From: Mucilaginibacter sp.
GTDB taxonomy: Bacteria > Bacteroidota > Bacteroidia > Sphingobacteriales > Sphingobacteriaceae
Direction: 5' to 3'
Length of the DNA stretch: 64,000 bases
Assembly: GCF_028288225.1 (NCBI RefSeq)
Contig: NZ_JAQBOC010000017.1
Location: 1-64,000, forward strand
Below, in pieces: positions 16,715 to 24,598 of this stretch. Position 1 is the first letter of the stretch, and the number at the start of each line of letters is the position of its first letter. The notes beneath the pieces were generated by a model, which ran no database searches, was not told where the DNA came from, and saw nothing but the letters and a program-made list of their open reading frames with translations. The translations under genes were made by a program, and so were the position numbers.

Positions 16715-17616
16715 GTAAACATCAGTTAGATTATTTGGATGAGTTGGAGGCAGAAGCCATTTATATTCTGCGTGAGGTAGCCGGTCAGTTTGAAAAACCT
16801 GCCCTGCTGTTTTCGGGTGGAAAAGATTCTATTACATTGGTACGCCTGGCAGAAAAAGCGTTCAGGCCAGGAAAATTTCCCTTCCCATTGGTACACATTG
16901 ATACCGGCCATAACTTTATCGAAACCATTGAATACCGTGATAAAATGATCAAACGCATTGGCGAAAAGCTGATCATTGGCCATGTGCAGGATTCAATTGA
17001 CGAAGGTAAAGTGGTTGAGCAAAAAGGTAAAAATGCCAGTAGGAATGCACTGCAAACGGTTACCCTTCTTGATACCATTGCTAAACATGGTTTCGACGCC
17101 TGTATCGGTGGCGCCCGCCGGGACGAGGAAAAAGCCAGGGCAAAAGAACGTATTTTTTCTGTAAGGGATGAGTTTGGCCAGTGGGACCCAAAACGCCAGC
17201 GCCCCGAGCTTTGGAATATTTTTAACGGCAAGATCCATAAAGGAGAAAACGTTAGGGTGTTCCCTATCAGCAACTGGACCGAGCTTGATGTTTGGAACTA
17301 CATTCGCAGGGAAAAGATTGAATTGCCATCTATCTACTTTGCACATGAGCGCGAGGTAATTACCCGCAATGGACAGTTGATGGCCGCATCTCCATTTTTA
17401 AATATGGATGATGAAGATATTATTGAAAAACGCAACGTGCGATTCCGTACCGTAGGCGATATGACTTGTACTGCAGCTGTAGAATCGTACGCCTACCAGA
17501 TTGATGATATTATCGATGAGATAAGCGAATCGAAAATTAGCGAGCGAGGTGCCCGCATGGACGATAAAGTAAGCGAAGCCGCCATGGAAGACCGTAAAAA
17601 AGGCGGATATTTTTAA
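16711..17616 (+). CDS. cysD: Sulfate adenylyltransferase subunit 2
   Basis: 301 residues of the PP-loop ATP pyrophosphatase family, with SGGKDS at 35-40. With CysN it makes adenylyl sulfate from sulfate and ATP. The C-terminal region (VRFRTVGDMTCTAAVES) is typical of CysD. The start codon overlaps the cysH stop (ATGA). The gene is followed by a 153-bp gap containing a long hairpin before cysN. Confidence 0.95.
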   Translation: MSKHQLDYLDELEAEAIYILREVAGQFEKPALLFSGGKDSITLVRLAEKAFRPGKFPFPLVHIDTGHNFIETIEYRDKMIKRIGEKLIIGHVQDSIDEGKVVEQKGKNASRNALQTVTLLDTIAKHGFDACIGGARRDEEKARAKERIFSVRDEFGQWDPKRQRPELWNIFNGKIHKGENVRVFPISNWTELDVWNYIRREKIELPSIYFAHEREVITRNGQLMAASPFLNMDDEDIIEKRNVRFRTVGDMTCTAAVESYAYQIDDIIDEISESKISERGARMDDKVSEAAMEDRKKGGYF

Positions 17617-17769
17617 TGTCTGATTTCGGATGTTCGATTTCGGATTTAAAGAGTGGTAATATAATTTACTAAATCAACTTAAATTGAAAATCGAATTCCA
17701 AATCAAAGACAAATTTCAAATCAAGAAAAATAAATCCGAAATCGAACATCCGAATTCCGAAATAATACA
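17617..17769. repeat. Inverted repeat (TTCGGATGTTCGATTTCGG words) between cysD and cysN
   Basis: The segments 17627-17648 and 17731-17752 are perfect 22-bp reverse complements, and flanking TTCGGA words extend the similarity. The intervening 82 bp is AT-rich with further AAATCAA words. If transcribed with the operon this would form a long hairpin just before the cysN start. No ORF lies in it. Confidence 0.75.
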
Positions 17770-19023
17770 ATGGATATATTAAAATTTATAACAGCAGGCA
17801 GTGTTGATGATGGTAAAAGTACCCTTATAGGGAGACTGCTTTATGATAGTGAATCTATTTTAGCCGATCAGTTAGAGGCATTGCATCGTTCAAACCGTAA
17901 AAATGATGATGGAAGCATCGATCTTGCCATTTTAACCGACGGTTTGAAAGCCGAACGTGAGCAAGGTATTACTATTGATGTTGCCTATAAGTACTTTCAA
18001 ACAGACAAACGTAAATTCATTATTGCCGACACCCCGGGCCATATACAATATACCCGCAATATGGTTACTGGTGCTTCAAACGCAAACCTTGCTATTATTT
18101 TGGTTGATGCCCGTAAAGGTGTTATTGAGCAAACTATCCGCCACTCTTACCTGGTTTCTTTATTGGGTATTCAGCAAGTGGTAGTTTGTATTAACAAAAT
18201 GGATATGGTTCAATATAGTGAAGCAACCTATGAAACCATTGTAAATGATTATAAGGCGCTTGCTTACAAAGTTGGACTAAAAAATGTAAAATATATCCCT
18301 GTAAGTGCCTTAAAAGGCGATAATATTGTTCATGCGTCATCAAACATGAAATGGTACGAAGGCAAGAGCCTGTTGCCATTTTTAGAAACCATTGAAATAA
18401 AGGTTGATGACAGCACTGCACATGCACGTTTCCCTGTTCAATGGGTTGTGAGGCCGCAAACCGAAGAACTGCATGATTATCGCGGCTATGCAGGCCGTGT
18501 TTCAAGCGGATCATTTAAAGTAAACGATAAGGTAACTGTGTTACCATCTGGCTTTCACTCAACTATTGAAAAAATAGAGTTGCTTGATAAAGAGCCATCT
18601 GAAGCTTTTGCAGGCATGTCTGTTACTATTCATTTAAAAGACGAGATTGATATTAGTCGCGGAGATATTTTGGTAAATACAGGATACCAGCCAGAAGTTT
18701 CACAACTGATTGAGGCCGATCTGTGCTGGATGGATACCCGCGCTTTGGATCCTACGCTTACTTATTTTATACAGCATAATAGCAAAGTAACCCGCTGCAA
18801 GATCCGGGAGATCCTTTATAAGGTGAACATCAATACCCTTGAAAAAGAATTTAATGAAGATTTTAAGCTGAATGACATCGGCCGCGTCATCCTCAAAACG
18901 GCCGAGCCATTAGCCTTTGATCTTTATCAGAATAACAAAGCTAACGGCGGCGCCATAATTATTGATAGCCGTACCAATGTAACTGTTGGTGCTTTGATGC
19001 TGAGGGCAATTGCTGAGGATTAG
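17770..19023 (+). CDS. cysN: Sulfate adenylyltransferase subunit 1 (GTPase)
   Basis: 417 residues of the EF-Tu-like GTPase subunit that drives adenylyl sulfate formation by CysD. The G motifs are GSVDDGKST (10-18), DTPGH near residue 90 and NKMD near 145, followed by two beta-barrel domains. The length shows that no APS kinase domain is fused to the C-terminus. It is the last gene of the sulfate operon; a repeat hairpin follows. Confidence 0.95.
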   Translation: MDILKFITAGSVDDGKSTLIGRLLYDSESILADQLEALHRSNRKNDDGSIDLAILTDGLKAEREQGITIDVAYKYFQTDKRKFIIADTPGHIQYTRNMVTGASNANLAIILVDARKGVIEQTIRHSYLVSLLGIQQVVVCINKMDMVQYSEATYETIVNDYKALAYKVGLKNVKYIPVSALKGDNIVHASSNMKWYEGKSLLPFLETIEIKVDDSTAHARFPVQWVVRPQTEELHDYRGYAGRVSSGSFKVNDKVTVLPSGFHSTIEKIELLDKEPSEAFAGMSVTIHLKDEIDISRGDILVNTGYQPEVSQLIEADLCWMDTRALDPTLTYFIQHNSKVTRCKIREILYKVNINTLEKEFNEDFKLNDIGRVILKTAEPLAFDLYQNNKANGGAIIIDSRTNVTVGALMLRAIAED

Positions 19024-19029
19024 TTGAGA

Positions 19030-19108
19030 GGATTAGTTAATTAGAGATTAGAGACCAGTTAAATTTAAGATACCAACTGATCTCTGATCTCCAGCCTCTA
19101 ATCTCTGA
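19030..19108. repeat. Intergenic inverted repeat of the GATTAGAG word family
   Basis: TTAGAGATTAGAGACCAGTT is followed about 30 bp later by the imperfect complement made of AACTGATCTCTGATCTCC and CCTCTAATCTCTGA. It lies between the convergent cysN and msrA genes and may act as their terminator. Related words occur near 733-770, 41.7 kb and 50.4-50.5 kb. Confidence 0.65.
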
Positions 19109-19111
19109 CAC

Positions 19112-19765
19112 TTACTTCTGAAACTCCGGTTTTAACTCAGCTTTTTCTGCTTTCCTGAATTTCAAAACTTTCGGCACTGATACGTTGGCAATGTATGAAC
19201 TGCCCTGGTTAAGCCTGTAATAACCCTGGTGATATTTCTCGGCGGGATAAAATACCTTATACTGCACTACCTGGGTTACAATTGCAGCAGGGTAATGCTT
19301 GCTTTCATTTATCTTTTTTATAGTAGCCTGTAAAATATTCTTTTCTTCGGGCGTACGATAAAATGCTATTGAACGATAATCAGTTCCTTCATCCGGCCCC
19401 TGGCGGTTCAGCTCTGTTGGGTCGTGCGCAAAAAAGAACGCATTTGCCAAAGTTGCATAGCTGATCACTTTAGGATCATAATAAACCTGCACACTTTCAG
19501 CATGCCCTGTTTGCTGGGAGCTTACATCCTCGTAACTTGGGTTTTTAGTTGTACCGCCCGCATAACCGGAAACTACCTTGTTTACGCCTTTAAGCTCTGA
19601 CATCGCCTCGCTCATGCTCCAAAAACAGCCTCCGCCAAATGTGGCTACTTCCTCGTCTGCTGCAGGCTTTGGTAAATTTGCAAATTCCTTGCCGCTCCCT
19701 GGCTGGCCATTAACACAGCCGGCAAATAATAATACTGCGGCTGCATATAAAATAATTCGTTTCAT
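19112..19765 (-). CDS. msrA: Peptide methionine sulfoxide reductase A, lipoprotein form
   Basis: 217 residues. The lipobox LFAGC places the mature N-terminus at C17, and the catalytic motif GGGCFWS has its nucleophile at C47. The rest follows MsrA closely (VVSGYAGG, GHAESVQVYYDP, YRSIAFYRTPEE, FYPAEKYHQGYY). It repairs oxidised methionine in envelope proteins with thioredoxin-type reductants. It is a single gene with repeat hairpins on both sides. Confidence 0.94.
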   Translation of the reverse strand: MKRIILYAAAVLLFAGCVNGQPGSGKEFANLPKPAADEEVATFGGGCFWSMSEAMSELKGVNKVVSGYAGGTTKNPSYEDVSSQQTGHAESVQVYYDPKVISYATLANAFFFAHDPTELNRQGPDEGTDYRSIAFYRTPEEKNILQATIKKINESKHYPAAIVTQVVQYKVFYPAEKYHQGYYRLNQGSSYIANVSVPKVLKFRKAEKAELKPEFQK

Positions 19766-19814
19766 ACAATTTTAAAGTTAATAAGTAAATATACGTTAGT
19801 GCTTGTTGGTTGGA

Positions 19815-19979
19815 TGGTCATTGTTGAGTAAAGTTGATTGAGTTAGATTATGTTGAATGAGCTTTTGATAGTCTGTCGTAAAAAATTAAAAAAACCTTAC
19901 AACAATTAATAACTTTCATATCAATGCCTCAATTTAGGCCAACTCAATCAACCTAATAAACTCAATCCAACTTAATCAA
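19815..19979. repeat. Intergenic inverted repeat of the GTTGATTgAGTTG family, overlapping a stop codon
   Basis: GTTGATTGAGTTAGATTATGTTGA on the left is matched on the right by CAACTCAATCAACC, AACTCAATCC and AACTTAATCAAC. The right edge contains the stop codon of the DUF3820 gene (19976-19978). About 80 bp of AT-rich sequence separates the arms. Confidence 0.6.
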
Positions 19980-20212
19980 CCCCTCACCGCCCTCTTCACT
20001 TTAAAAATAATATCGGTCAGCCCATTGATCTTTATCTCATAAACGGTAGCCAGCATCATACCTAACTTTCCGGGCGGAAAACCTTTGTTGTGCATCCATT
20101 CCAGGTACGATATAGGTATATCACTTATCAAAGTGCCTTTATATTTGCCAAAAGGCATTTTTGTTTGTACTATCTCAACAAGTATTTTAGAATCGGGCCT
20201 GATATTTTCCAC
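19976..20212 (-). CDS. DUF3820 family protein
   Basis: 78 residues with the family signature: MPFGKYKGTLISDIPISYLEW, the GFPPGKLG turn and YEIKINGL. The family is widespread in Gram-negative bacteria; its function is unknown. The stop codon lies inside a repeat of the GTTGATT family, so the last residues may derive from repeat expansion. Confidence 0.85.
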   Translation of the reverse strand: MENIRPDSKILVEIVQTKMPFGKYKGTLISDIPISYLEWMHNKGFPPGKLGMMLATVYEIKINGLTDIIFKVKRAVRG

Positions 20213-20346
20213 TTTGTAAAGATAGATATAATAGTTAATGGCATAACCTTGTCAAATACCATCTGCATCATAAACGGATAATAACCCAATTGTGACACAC
20301 AATTTGAATTAAATAAAGTTATACATGATACACTTATAAACTAATT

Positions 20347-20574
20347 ATGAAACAACAATTTGCAGCAATACTTACAGGTTCTGATTCGCCGGTTGATGGA
20401 ATAGTAAAAAAAATTGATTTTGATGGATTTCCAGATGCTTATAAATTTGAATCGATCGACAACAGCCTCCATCTCATCATTGCCAAAGATGATGATGATA
20501 AATGGATTCGTCTTGCGGGTACTGAACCTTATTTAGGCAGCTGGATTGAGGAGCTTGCCCGGCAAATAATTTAA
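20347..20574 (+). CDS. Hypothetical small protein
   Basis: 75 residues, acidic (KDDDDKW near the centre), without signal peptide or membrane segment. It opens with an ATG and has a composition compatible with a real small cytoplasmic protein. I do not recognise a family. It sits alone between the divergent DUF3820 gene and a repeat-derived hairpin. Confidence 0.55.
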   Translation: MKQQFAAILTGSDSPVDGIVKKIDFDGFPDAYKFESIDNSLHLIIAKDDDDKWIRLAGTEPYLGSWIEELARQII

Positions 20575-20579
20575 TACGA

Positions 20580-20691
20580 TTTAAGAATTTAAAGGATTAA
20601 CAAGATAAAGAAAGAAAAAGAAAACTTACGAAGCTTTAAAAACTTCGCAAGTTGATTGCCAAAAACCTTACTAATCTTTCAAATCCTTAAA
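20580..20691. repeat. Nested inverted repeat with terminator-like core
   Basis: The outer arms at 20580-20599 and 20672-20691 are reverse complements with three mismatches (TTTAAGAATTTAAAGGATTA type). Inside is a tighter stem, AACTTACGAAG (20623-20633) with CTTCGCAAGTT (20643-20653), one mismatch. It lies between convergent genes and is a plausible bidirectional terminator. Confidence 0.6.
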
Positions 20692-20696
20692 CCGTG

Positions 20697-21428
20697 TTAA
20701 TACCTGGCCTGCCTATGCGACATACCGATTGGTCGTGAATTACCGGCAAAGTGCTCATTACCTCCCCTGTTATCCCAGTTTTGGGTTGATGGCCTGGCAG
20801 ACCTGCCCCGTCCATCATAACGTCCGCCATTGTTTTGACCTGACTGGTCGAAGCTACCCTGCCCACTGTTTCCATAATGATTCCCCCTGTTATAATTACC
20901 ACCACGATTATCAAAATGATTATCATTTCTACGGTAAGCATCACGATCAAAATGATTATTACGGGTATAGCCGCCGCCATAACCGCCATAATGGTTGTTG
21001 TTATTAAAATGTCTCCATTCAGCTACTTCACGGCCATTATATCTTGATCTGTAATAGTCATTGCGAATAAACGGGCGGTGCTCACGTATTGCAAACCGGC
21101 GTCCGCTTCTCCAACTGTAATTACGGTATGTGCCGGGTAAATATGCACAGGTTATCCAGTTATCACCGTTATAATAGTAATAGCTTTGTGCGTTAACATT
21201 ATAATAAGCGTCAACATCAGGCAGGTAATAGTAATCATCATCGTTACTATCGTCATAAACTTGTTCTGGTTGGTCATAAACCCGCTGTTGAACCAGTACC
21301 GGAACGCGGGTATAAATTACAGGACGAGGCTCAAAATTTAAACCTACACGAATCCTTATTTGTGCATTTGCTGTATTATAAATTAAGCCACTTAATGCTA
21401 TTGCTGATAATATTGCTAATTTTTTCAT
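20697..21428 (-). CDS. Secreted Asn/Arg/Gly/Tyr-rich protein of unknown function
   Basis: 243 residues with a clear signal peptide (1-22, cut after TANA). The mature part has a conserved-looking core (YYYLPDVDAYYNVNAQSYYY, NWITCAYLPGTYRNY) resembling small Bacteroidota envelope proteins, then a low-complexity tail from about residue 135 rich in N, G, R, Y, H and D. The tail may be disordered or bind nucleic acid or polysaccharide. No function can be named. Confidence 0.75.
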   Translation of the reverse strand: MKKLAILSAIALSGLIYNTANAQIRIRVGLNFEPRPVIYTRVPVLVQQRVYDQPEQVYDDSNDDDYYYLPDVDAYYNVNAQSYYYYNGDNWITCAYLPGTYRNYSWRSGRRFAIREHRPFIRNDYYRSRYNGREVAEWRHFNNNNHYGGYGGGYTRNNHFDRDAYRRNDNHFDNRGGNYNRGNHYGNSGQGSFDQSGQNNGGRYDGRGRSARPSTQNWDNRGGNEHFAGNSRPIGMSHRQARY

Positions 21429-21803
21429 AGTGCTAATTGTTTTTTGGTGATGAATAGATCATTAGCTTGTTTTCTCATCTGCTGCTAATGATTTTTTCAT
21501 ATCGTTAATTTTTATATAGCTAGGACAGCAAAATCAGGCTATGGTTTAATTGTTATCAAATAACCTATTACACCCCAGTATATGTTTAAAATTAAATTTT
21601 GATTATTATCGATTTCAAATGATTTAATTTTGTTTACAACGCTATATTCCAGTTCAAGCCATATTTTATATTTCATTATTTGAACTTTTATTTAACAAAC
21701 AACAAGGCGGCTAATTAAATAATTAGTATTGTTTTCCCTTATTATAAGGATGTTGTCACACCAATTCTACAAAACAGGTTTACCATTTTACAGTTGTTTA
21801 TTT
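21429..21803. other. Divergent intergenic region, no gene seen
   Basis: About 375 AT-rich bases between divergent genes. A 12-codon frame on the reverse strand at 21462-21500 begins with the same ATGAAAAAA word as the neighbouring gene but is too short to call. Otherwise I see only promoter-like sequence at the right end. Confidence 0.4.
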
Positions 21804-21811
21804 TAACTTTG
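21804..21811 (+). promoter_or_regulatory. Candidate -7 box for the dehydrogenase/cytochrome pair
   Basis: TAACTTTG matches TAnnTTTG, with TTTA 21 bp upstream as a one-mismatch -33 element, and the ATG at 21832 about 14 nt after the expected start point. Confidence 0.5.
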
Positions 21812-21831
21812 ATCAACTAAAACTAACTCTT

Positions 21832-23130
21832 ATGAAAATGAAGAAATTATTTATCTTTCTATTGCCTGCGATTGCAGTAGCAGGATTAATACTATTTAAC
21901 GCATGTAAAAGTCCGGATACTAAAAACACCAGTGCCGATAGTACCAATACTGCAGGAAACACTGGCAACCCTCCTTCAGCCAATGCCGGTTTAACCTTGC
22001 CAACTGGCTTTAGCGCTGCTGCAATAGCCGAAAACTTAGGTAGCGCGAGGCACCTGGTAGTAACCCCGCAAAATGATATTTATGTTCACTTAGCCGATGC
22101 CAAAAATGGTAAGGGAATTTTAGTTTTACATGAAGATGGCAGTAAAGCCACAGAAAAATCAAGTTTCGCTAATTATGGCGGTACCGGGATCGCAATTAAG
22201 GGTGGATACCTTTATGCATCTTCAAATAGTGATATCTATCGCTATAAATTGAATGATAAAAATGAAGTAATTGATCCGGCTAAGCCTGAAACGATAGTAA
22301 CTGGTTTAACAAATAAACGGATGCATAATTCAAAATCTATTGTGCTTGATAATGATGGCAATATTTATGTTAACATCGGCGCCTACTCCAACATTTGCAG
22401 CGATTATGATAAAGATAAAAAGGGTTGCCCTGTTTTAGTGGATGCAGCCGGGATCTGGCAGTTTAAAGCTGACAAGCCTGATCAAAAACAAAGTGATGGC
22501 ATCCACTATGCCACCGGACTAAGAAATGTGGTTGGGCTTGACTGGAACCAGCAGGATAACCAGCTTTTTGTAATGCAGCATGGCCGCGACGCCCTGCATG
22601 ATCTTTATCCTAATTTATATACTGCAAAGCAATCTGCCGACTTGCCTGCAGAATGTATGTTTGCACTGAAAAAAGGTGATAATGCAGGCTGGCCATATTT
22701 ATATTATGACTGGATGCAACACAAAAAAATGGTTGGTCCTGAGTATGGCGGCGATGGTAAAAAAGAAGCAGACAGCAAATACCTGGAACCTGCAGCGGCT
22801 TACCCAGGTCACTTTGCCCCTGATGGTTTATTATTTTATACCGGCAATCAATTCCCCGAGAAATATAAAAATGGCGCTTTCATAGCTTTCCATGGCTCAT
22901 GGAACCGCGCACCTGAACCACAGGAAGGTTACTGCGTGGCGTTTCAGCCTTTTAAAGATGGAAAGCCCGATGGTAAATATGAAATTTTTGCTGACGGTTT
23001 TGCAGGCCCGAACAAATCACCCGACGGAGCGCTTCACCGCCCATGCGGATTGGCACAAGGCCCGGATGGTTCACTTTATGTAACAGACGATCAAAAAGGA
23101 ACACTTTACAAAATCAATTACAAAAAATAA
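21832..23130 (+). CDS. PQQ-type sorbosone/glucose dehydrogenase-like lipoprotein
   Basis: 432 residues. A lipoprotein signal ends FNAC near residue 25, followed by a Ser/Thr/Asn linker and a six-bladed propeller of the glucose/sorbosone dehydrogenase fold (TGLRNVVGLDWNQQDNQLFVMQHGRD, GHFAPDGLLFYTG, FIAFHGSWNR, HRPCGLAQGPDGSLYVTDD). Relatives oxidise sugars with pyrroloquinoline quinone. The next gene, a c-type cytochrome, starts within the stop codon of this one and is a natural electron acceptor. The substrate is unknown. Confidence 0.87.
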   Translation: MKMKKLFIFLLPAIAVAGLILFNACKSPDTKNTSADSTNTAGNTGNPPSANAGLTLPTGFSAAAIAENLGSARHLVVTPQNDIYVHLADAKNGKGILVLHEDGSKATEKSSFANYGGTGIAIKGGYLYASSNSDIYRYKLNDKNEVIDPAKPETIVTGLTNKRMHNSKSIVLDNDGNIYVNIGAYSNICSDYDKDKKGCPVLVDAAGIWQFKADKPDQKQSDGIHYATGLRNVVGLDWNQQDNQLFVMQHGRDALHDLYPNLYTAKQSADLPAECMFALKKGDNAGWPYLYYDWMQHKKMVGPEYGGDGKKEADSKYLEPAAAYPGHFAPDGLLFYTGNQFPEKYKNGAFIAFHGSWNRAPEPQEGYCVAFQPFKDGKPDGKYEIFADGFAGPNKSPDGALHRPCGLAQGPDGSLYVTDDQKGTLYKINYKK

Positions 23131-23558
23131 TGAAGTTTAAAATAATCTATTTAATATTAGCGGCATCCTTATTTGTATTTAATTTAAATGCGCAGGTAAG
23201 GCATGCTAAAAAAAGTATTAGCCCAGGTTCAGCCATGGCGAGGGGTAAAATTATTTACACCAGTATTTGTTTAAGCTGCCACATGGCTGGCGGTACAGGC
23301 GTTCCGCACCTTAATCCACCACTAATAAATACAACATATGTATTAGGAGATAAAGCAAAGCTGATAAAAATTGTGTTGAATGGCTTTAATGAAGATGTTG
23401 AGATAAACGGCCAAACCTACTCAAACACGATGACCCCGCATAGCGATTTAAAAGATCAGCAAATTGCCGATGTTTTAACATATGTGCGTAAAAGCTTTGG
23501 TAATAAGGCAAGTGCAATAAGCGCCGTTGAAGTAAAAAAGGTTAGGGCAGCTAAATAA
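23130..23558 (+). CDS. Class I c-type cytochrome
   Basis: 142 residues starting at the ATG that shares its A with the upstream stop codon. A signal peptide (1-21, ending LNAQ) precedes a single haem site C-x2-C-H (CLSCHMAGG) and a candidate axial Met in YSNTMTPHS. It should receive electrons in the periplasm from the preceding dehydrogenase. A longer in-frame opening into the upstream gene (from 23043) lacks signal-peptide logic and is rejected. Confidence 0.9.
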   Translation: MKFKIIYLILAASLFVFNLNAQVRHAKKSISPGSAMARGKIIYTSICLSCHMAGGTGVPHLNPPLINTTYVLGDKAKLIKIVLNGFNEDVEINGQTYSNTMTPHSDLKDQQIADVLTYVRKSFGNKASAISAVEVKKVRAAK

Positions 23559-23560
23559 AT

Positions 23561-23636
23561 TGATTTCACTGAATTATGGAAGACGATTACACCGGTAAAA
23601 AAATAAATCGGTGTAATCTTTTTCAATCAGTGAAAC
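23561..23636. terminator. Bidirectional terminator built from repeat words
   Basis: GATTACACCG (23585-23594) pairs perfectly with CGGTGTAATC (23609-23618), followed by TTTTT. An outer layer, GATTTCACTGAATT with AATCAGTGAAACC, extends the hairpin. It separates the convergent cytochrome and TPR genes. The same words (CGGTGcAATC, AGTGTAATC) recur at 24475-24535. Confidence 0.8.
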
Positions 23637-23640
23637 CACT

Positions 23641-24162
23641 TTACTCCACTAAAGTATACCGGTATGCATTGTTTAGCTGCATTTTGGCGGTTACACGTTT
23701 AATGCTATCCTCAATTTTTTCCCTGTCGCTTTTTTCGGTCACTATTTCAAAGGCTTTGTTATAGGCTTTTAGTGCTTTTTCCAGGTGTCTGTTTTTCTCT
23801 GCAGATAAGCCAAGCAAATCATATATTTCAGCAATATCAACCCCCGGAGTTATTAAAGCTTTTTCGGCAATAAGGGCTACCTGTTTTTCCATATTTAAAA
23901 AAACAACAAGGTGCAGGTAATGAAAATAATTACCAGGAAAAGCAGGCTCAATCTCCATGCAGGTTTTAAAATGATAACCTGCTGTTTGGTAGTCTTCTAA
24001 GTCGTAATAATATATTTTTCCAAGCTGATGATGCGCCCGGGCGTACAAAGGGTCGTTACTTACAATTTCATTTAGCAGCTGCAAAGCTTTAGGCGTTTTG
24101 CCATAGTTTAGCTTATCGGTAGCCTGTAAATACTTTTCTTCAATTGTATAATAGGTGTTCAT
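23641..24162 (-). CDS. Tetratricopeptide repeat protein
   Basis: 173 residues made of helical pairs of the TPR kind: KALQLLNEIVSNDPLYARAHHQLGK near 20-45, AGYHFKTCMEIEPAFPGNYFHY near 58-80 and KALKAYNKAFEIV near 127-140. It should be a soluble protein-protein interaction scaffold. Its ATG overlaps the stop of a short upstream reading frame (ATGA), which appears to be a broken small gene in the same transcript. Confidence 0.85.
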   Translation of the reverse strand: MNTYYTIEEKYLQATDKLNYGKTPKALQLLNEIVSNDPLYARAHHQLGKIYYYDLEDYQTAGYHFKTCMEIEPAFPGNYFHYLHLVVFLNMEKQVALIAEKALITPGVDIAEIYDLLGLSAEKNRHLEKALKAYNKAFEIVTEKSDREKIEDSIKRVTAKMQLNNAYRYTLVE

Positions 24163-24355
24163 AAAATCTTAATAATATCTTGAGGTTCACAGTTAAGTAA
24201 ACCCTTAAGTTTCTGTCTAATGTCTAAATAATAATTTTGTCTTTGCAGGTTGATGTAAACCAGGACTAGAAAGGCGTATTTAATGCACTCCTCTTCTGCT
24301 GTGCACCCACGGGCCGCATAAAGTTTTTATTGCAGAAATAATTAAGGCGTTGCAT
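24159..24355 (-). pseudogene. Frameshifted 65-codon small gene upstream of the TPR gene
   Basis: An ATG at 24355, just after a TATCTTTG box, opens MQRLNYFCNKN and then runs into an early stop (24266-24268). One added A in the A5 run near 24322-24326 would shift into a frame that reads KLYAARGCTAEEECIKYAF, continues through NLQRQNYYLDIRQKLKG and ends at a TGA overlapping the TPR start codon (ATGA). The restored protein would be 65 residues, cysteine-bearing and helical. I do not recognise its family. It may be a true frameshift or a sequencing error. Confidence 0.5.
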
Positions 24356-24369
24356 CGTTTTAATTTTTA

Positions 24370-24377
24370 CAAAGATA
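24370..24377 (-). promoter_or_regulatory. Candidate -7 box for the broken small gene and TPR gene
   Basis: The reverse strand reads TATCTTTG, an exact TAnnTTTG match, 14 nt before the ATG at 24355. Confidence 0.45.
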
Positions 24378-24598
24378 GCCACAATTTATAAAAATCACAA
24401 GATTGAAGATCATAGAGCAACTACTGAAAATTCTATTAACATAATCCCTAAATAGTCGGAAGCCGAAACAAACCGGCGCAATCATAAAAATCAAATCGGT
24501 GCAATCATTTCAACAATCAGTGTAATCAAACTAAACTCTTTTTTATATTTTTGCGGATGATACGGAAGATACCTTATCTCCGGTCCCATCCCTAATAA
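24378..24598. other. Intergenic stretch with CGGTGCAATC repeat words
   Basis: It holds three diverged copies of a C(G/A)GyGyAATC word (near 24475, 24505 and 24527) in one orientation, related to the 23.6-kb terminator, and a TATTTTTG box at 24546-24553 that is a good -7 candidate for the glycosyltransferase gene starting at 24599. No gene is seen. Confidence 0.45.

Noticed and set aside
16785..17273. 162-codon reverse frame inside cysD
   Set aside because: Shadow of a conserved gene; cysD motifs are unmistakable in the forward frame and the reverse product matches nothing.
23043..23129. Longer N-terminus for the cytochrome c
   Set aside because: It lies within the preceding gene and would bury the signal peptide that begins at the ATG at 23130.
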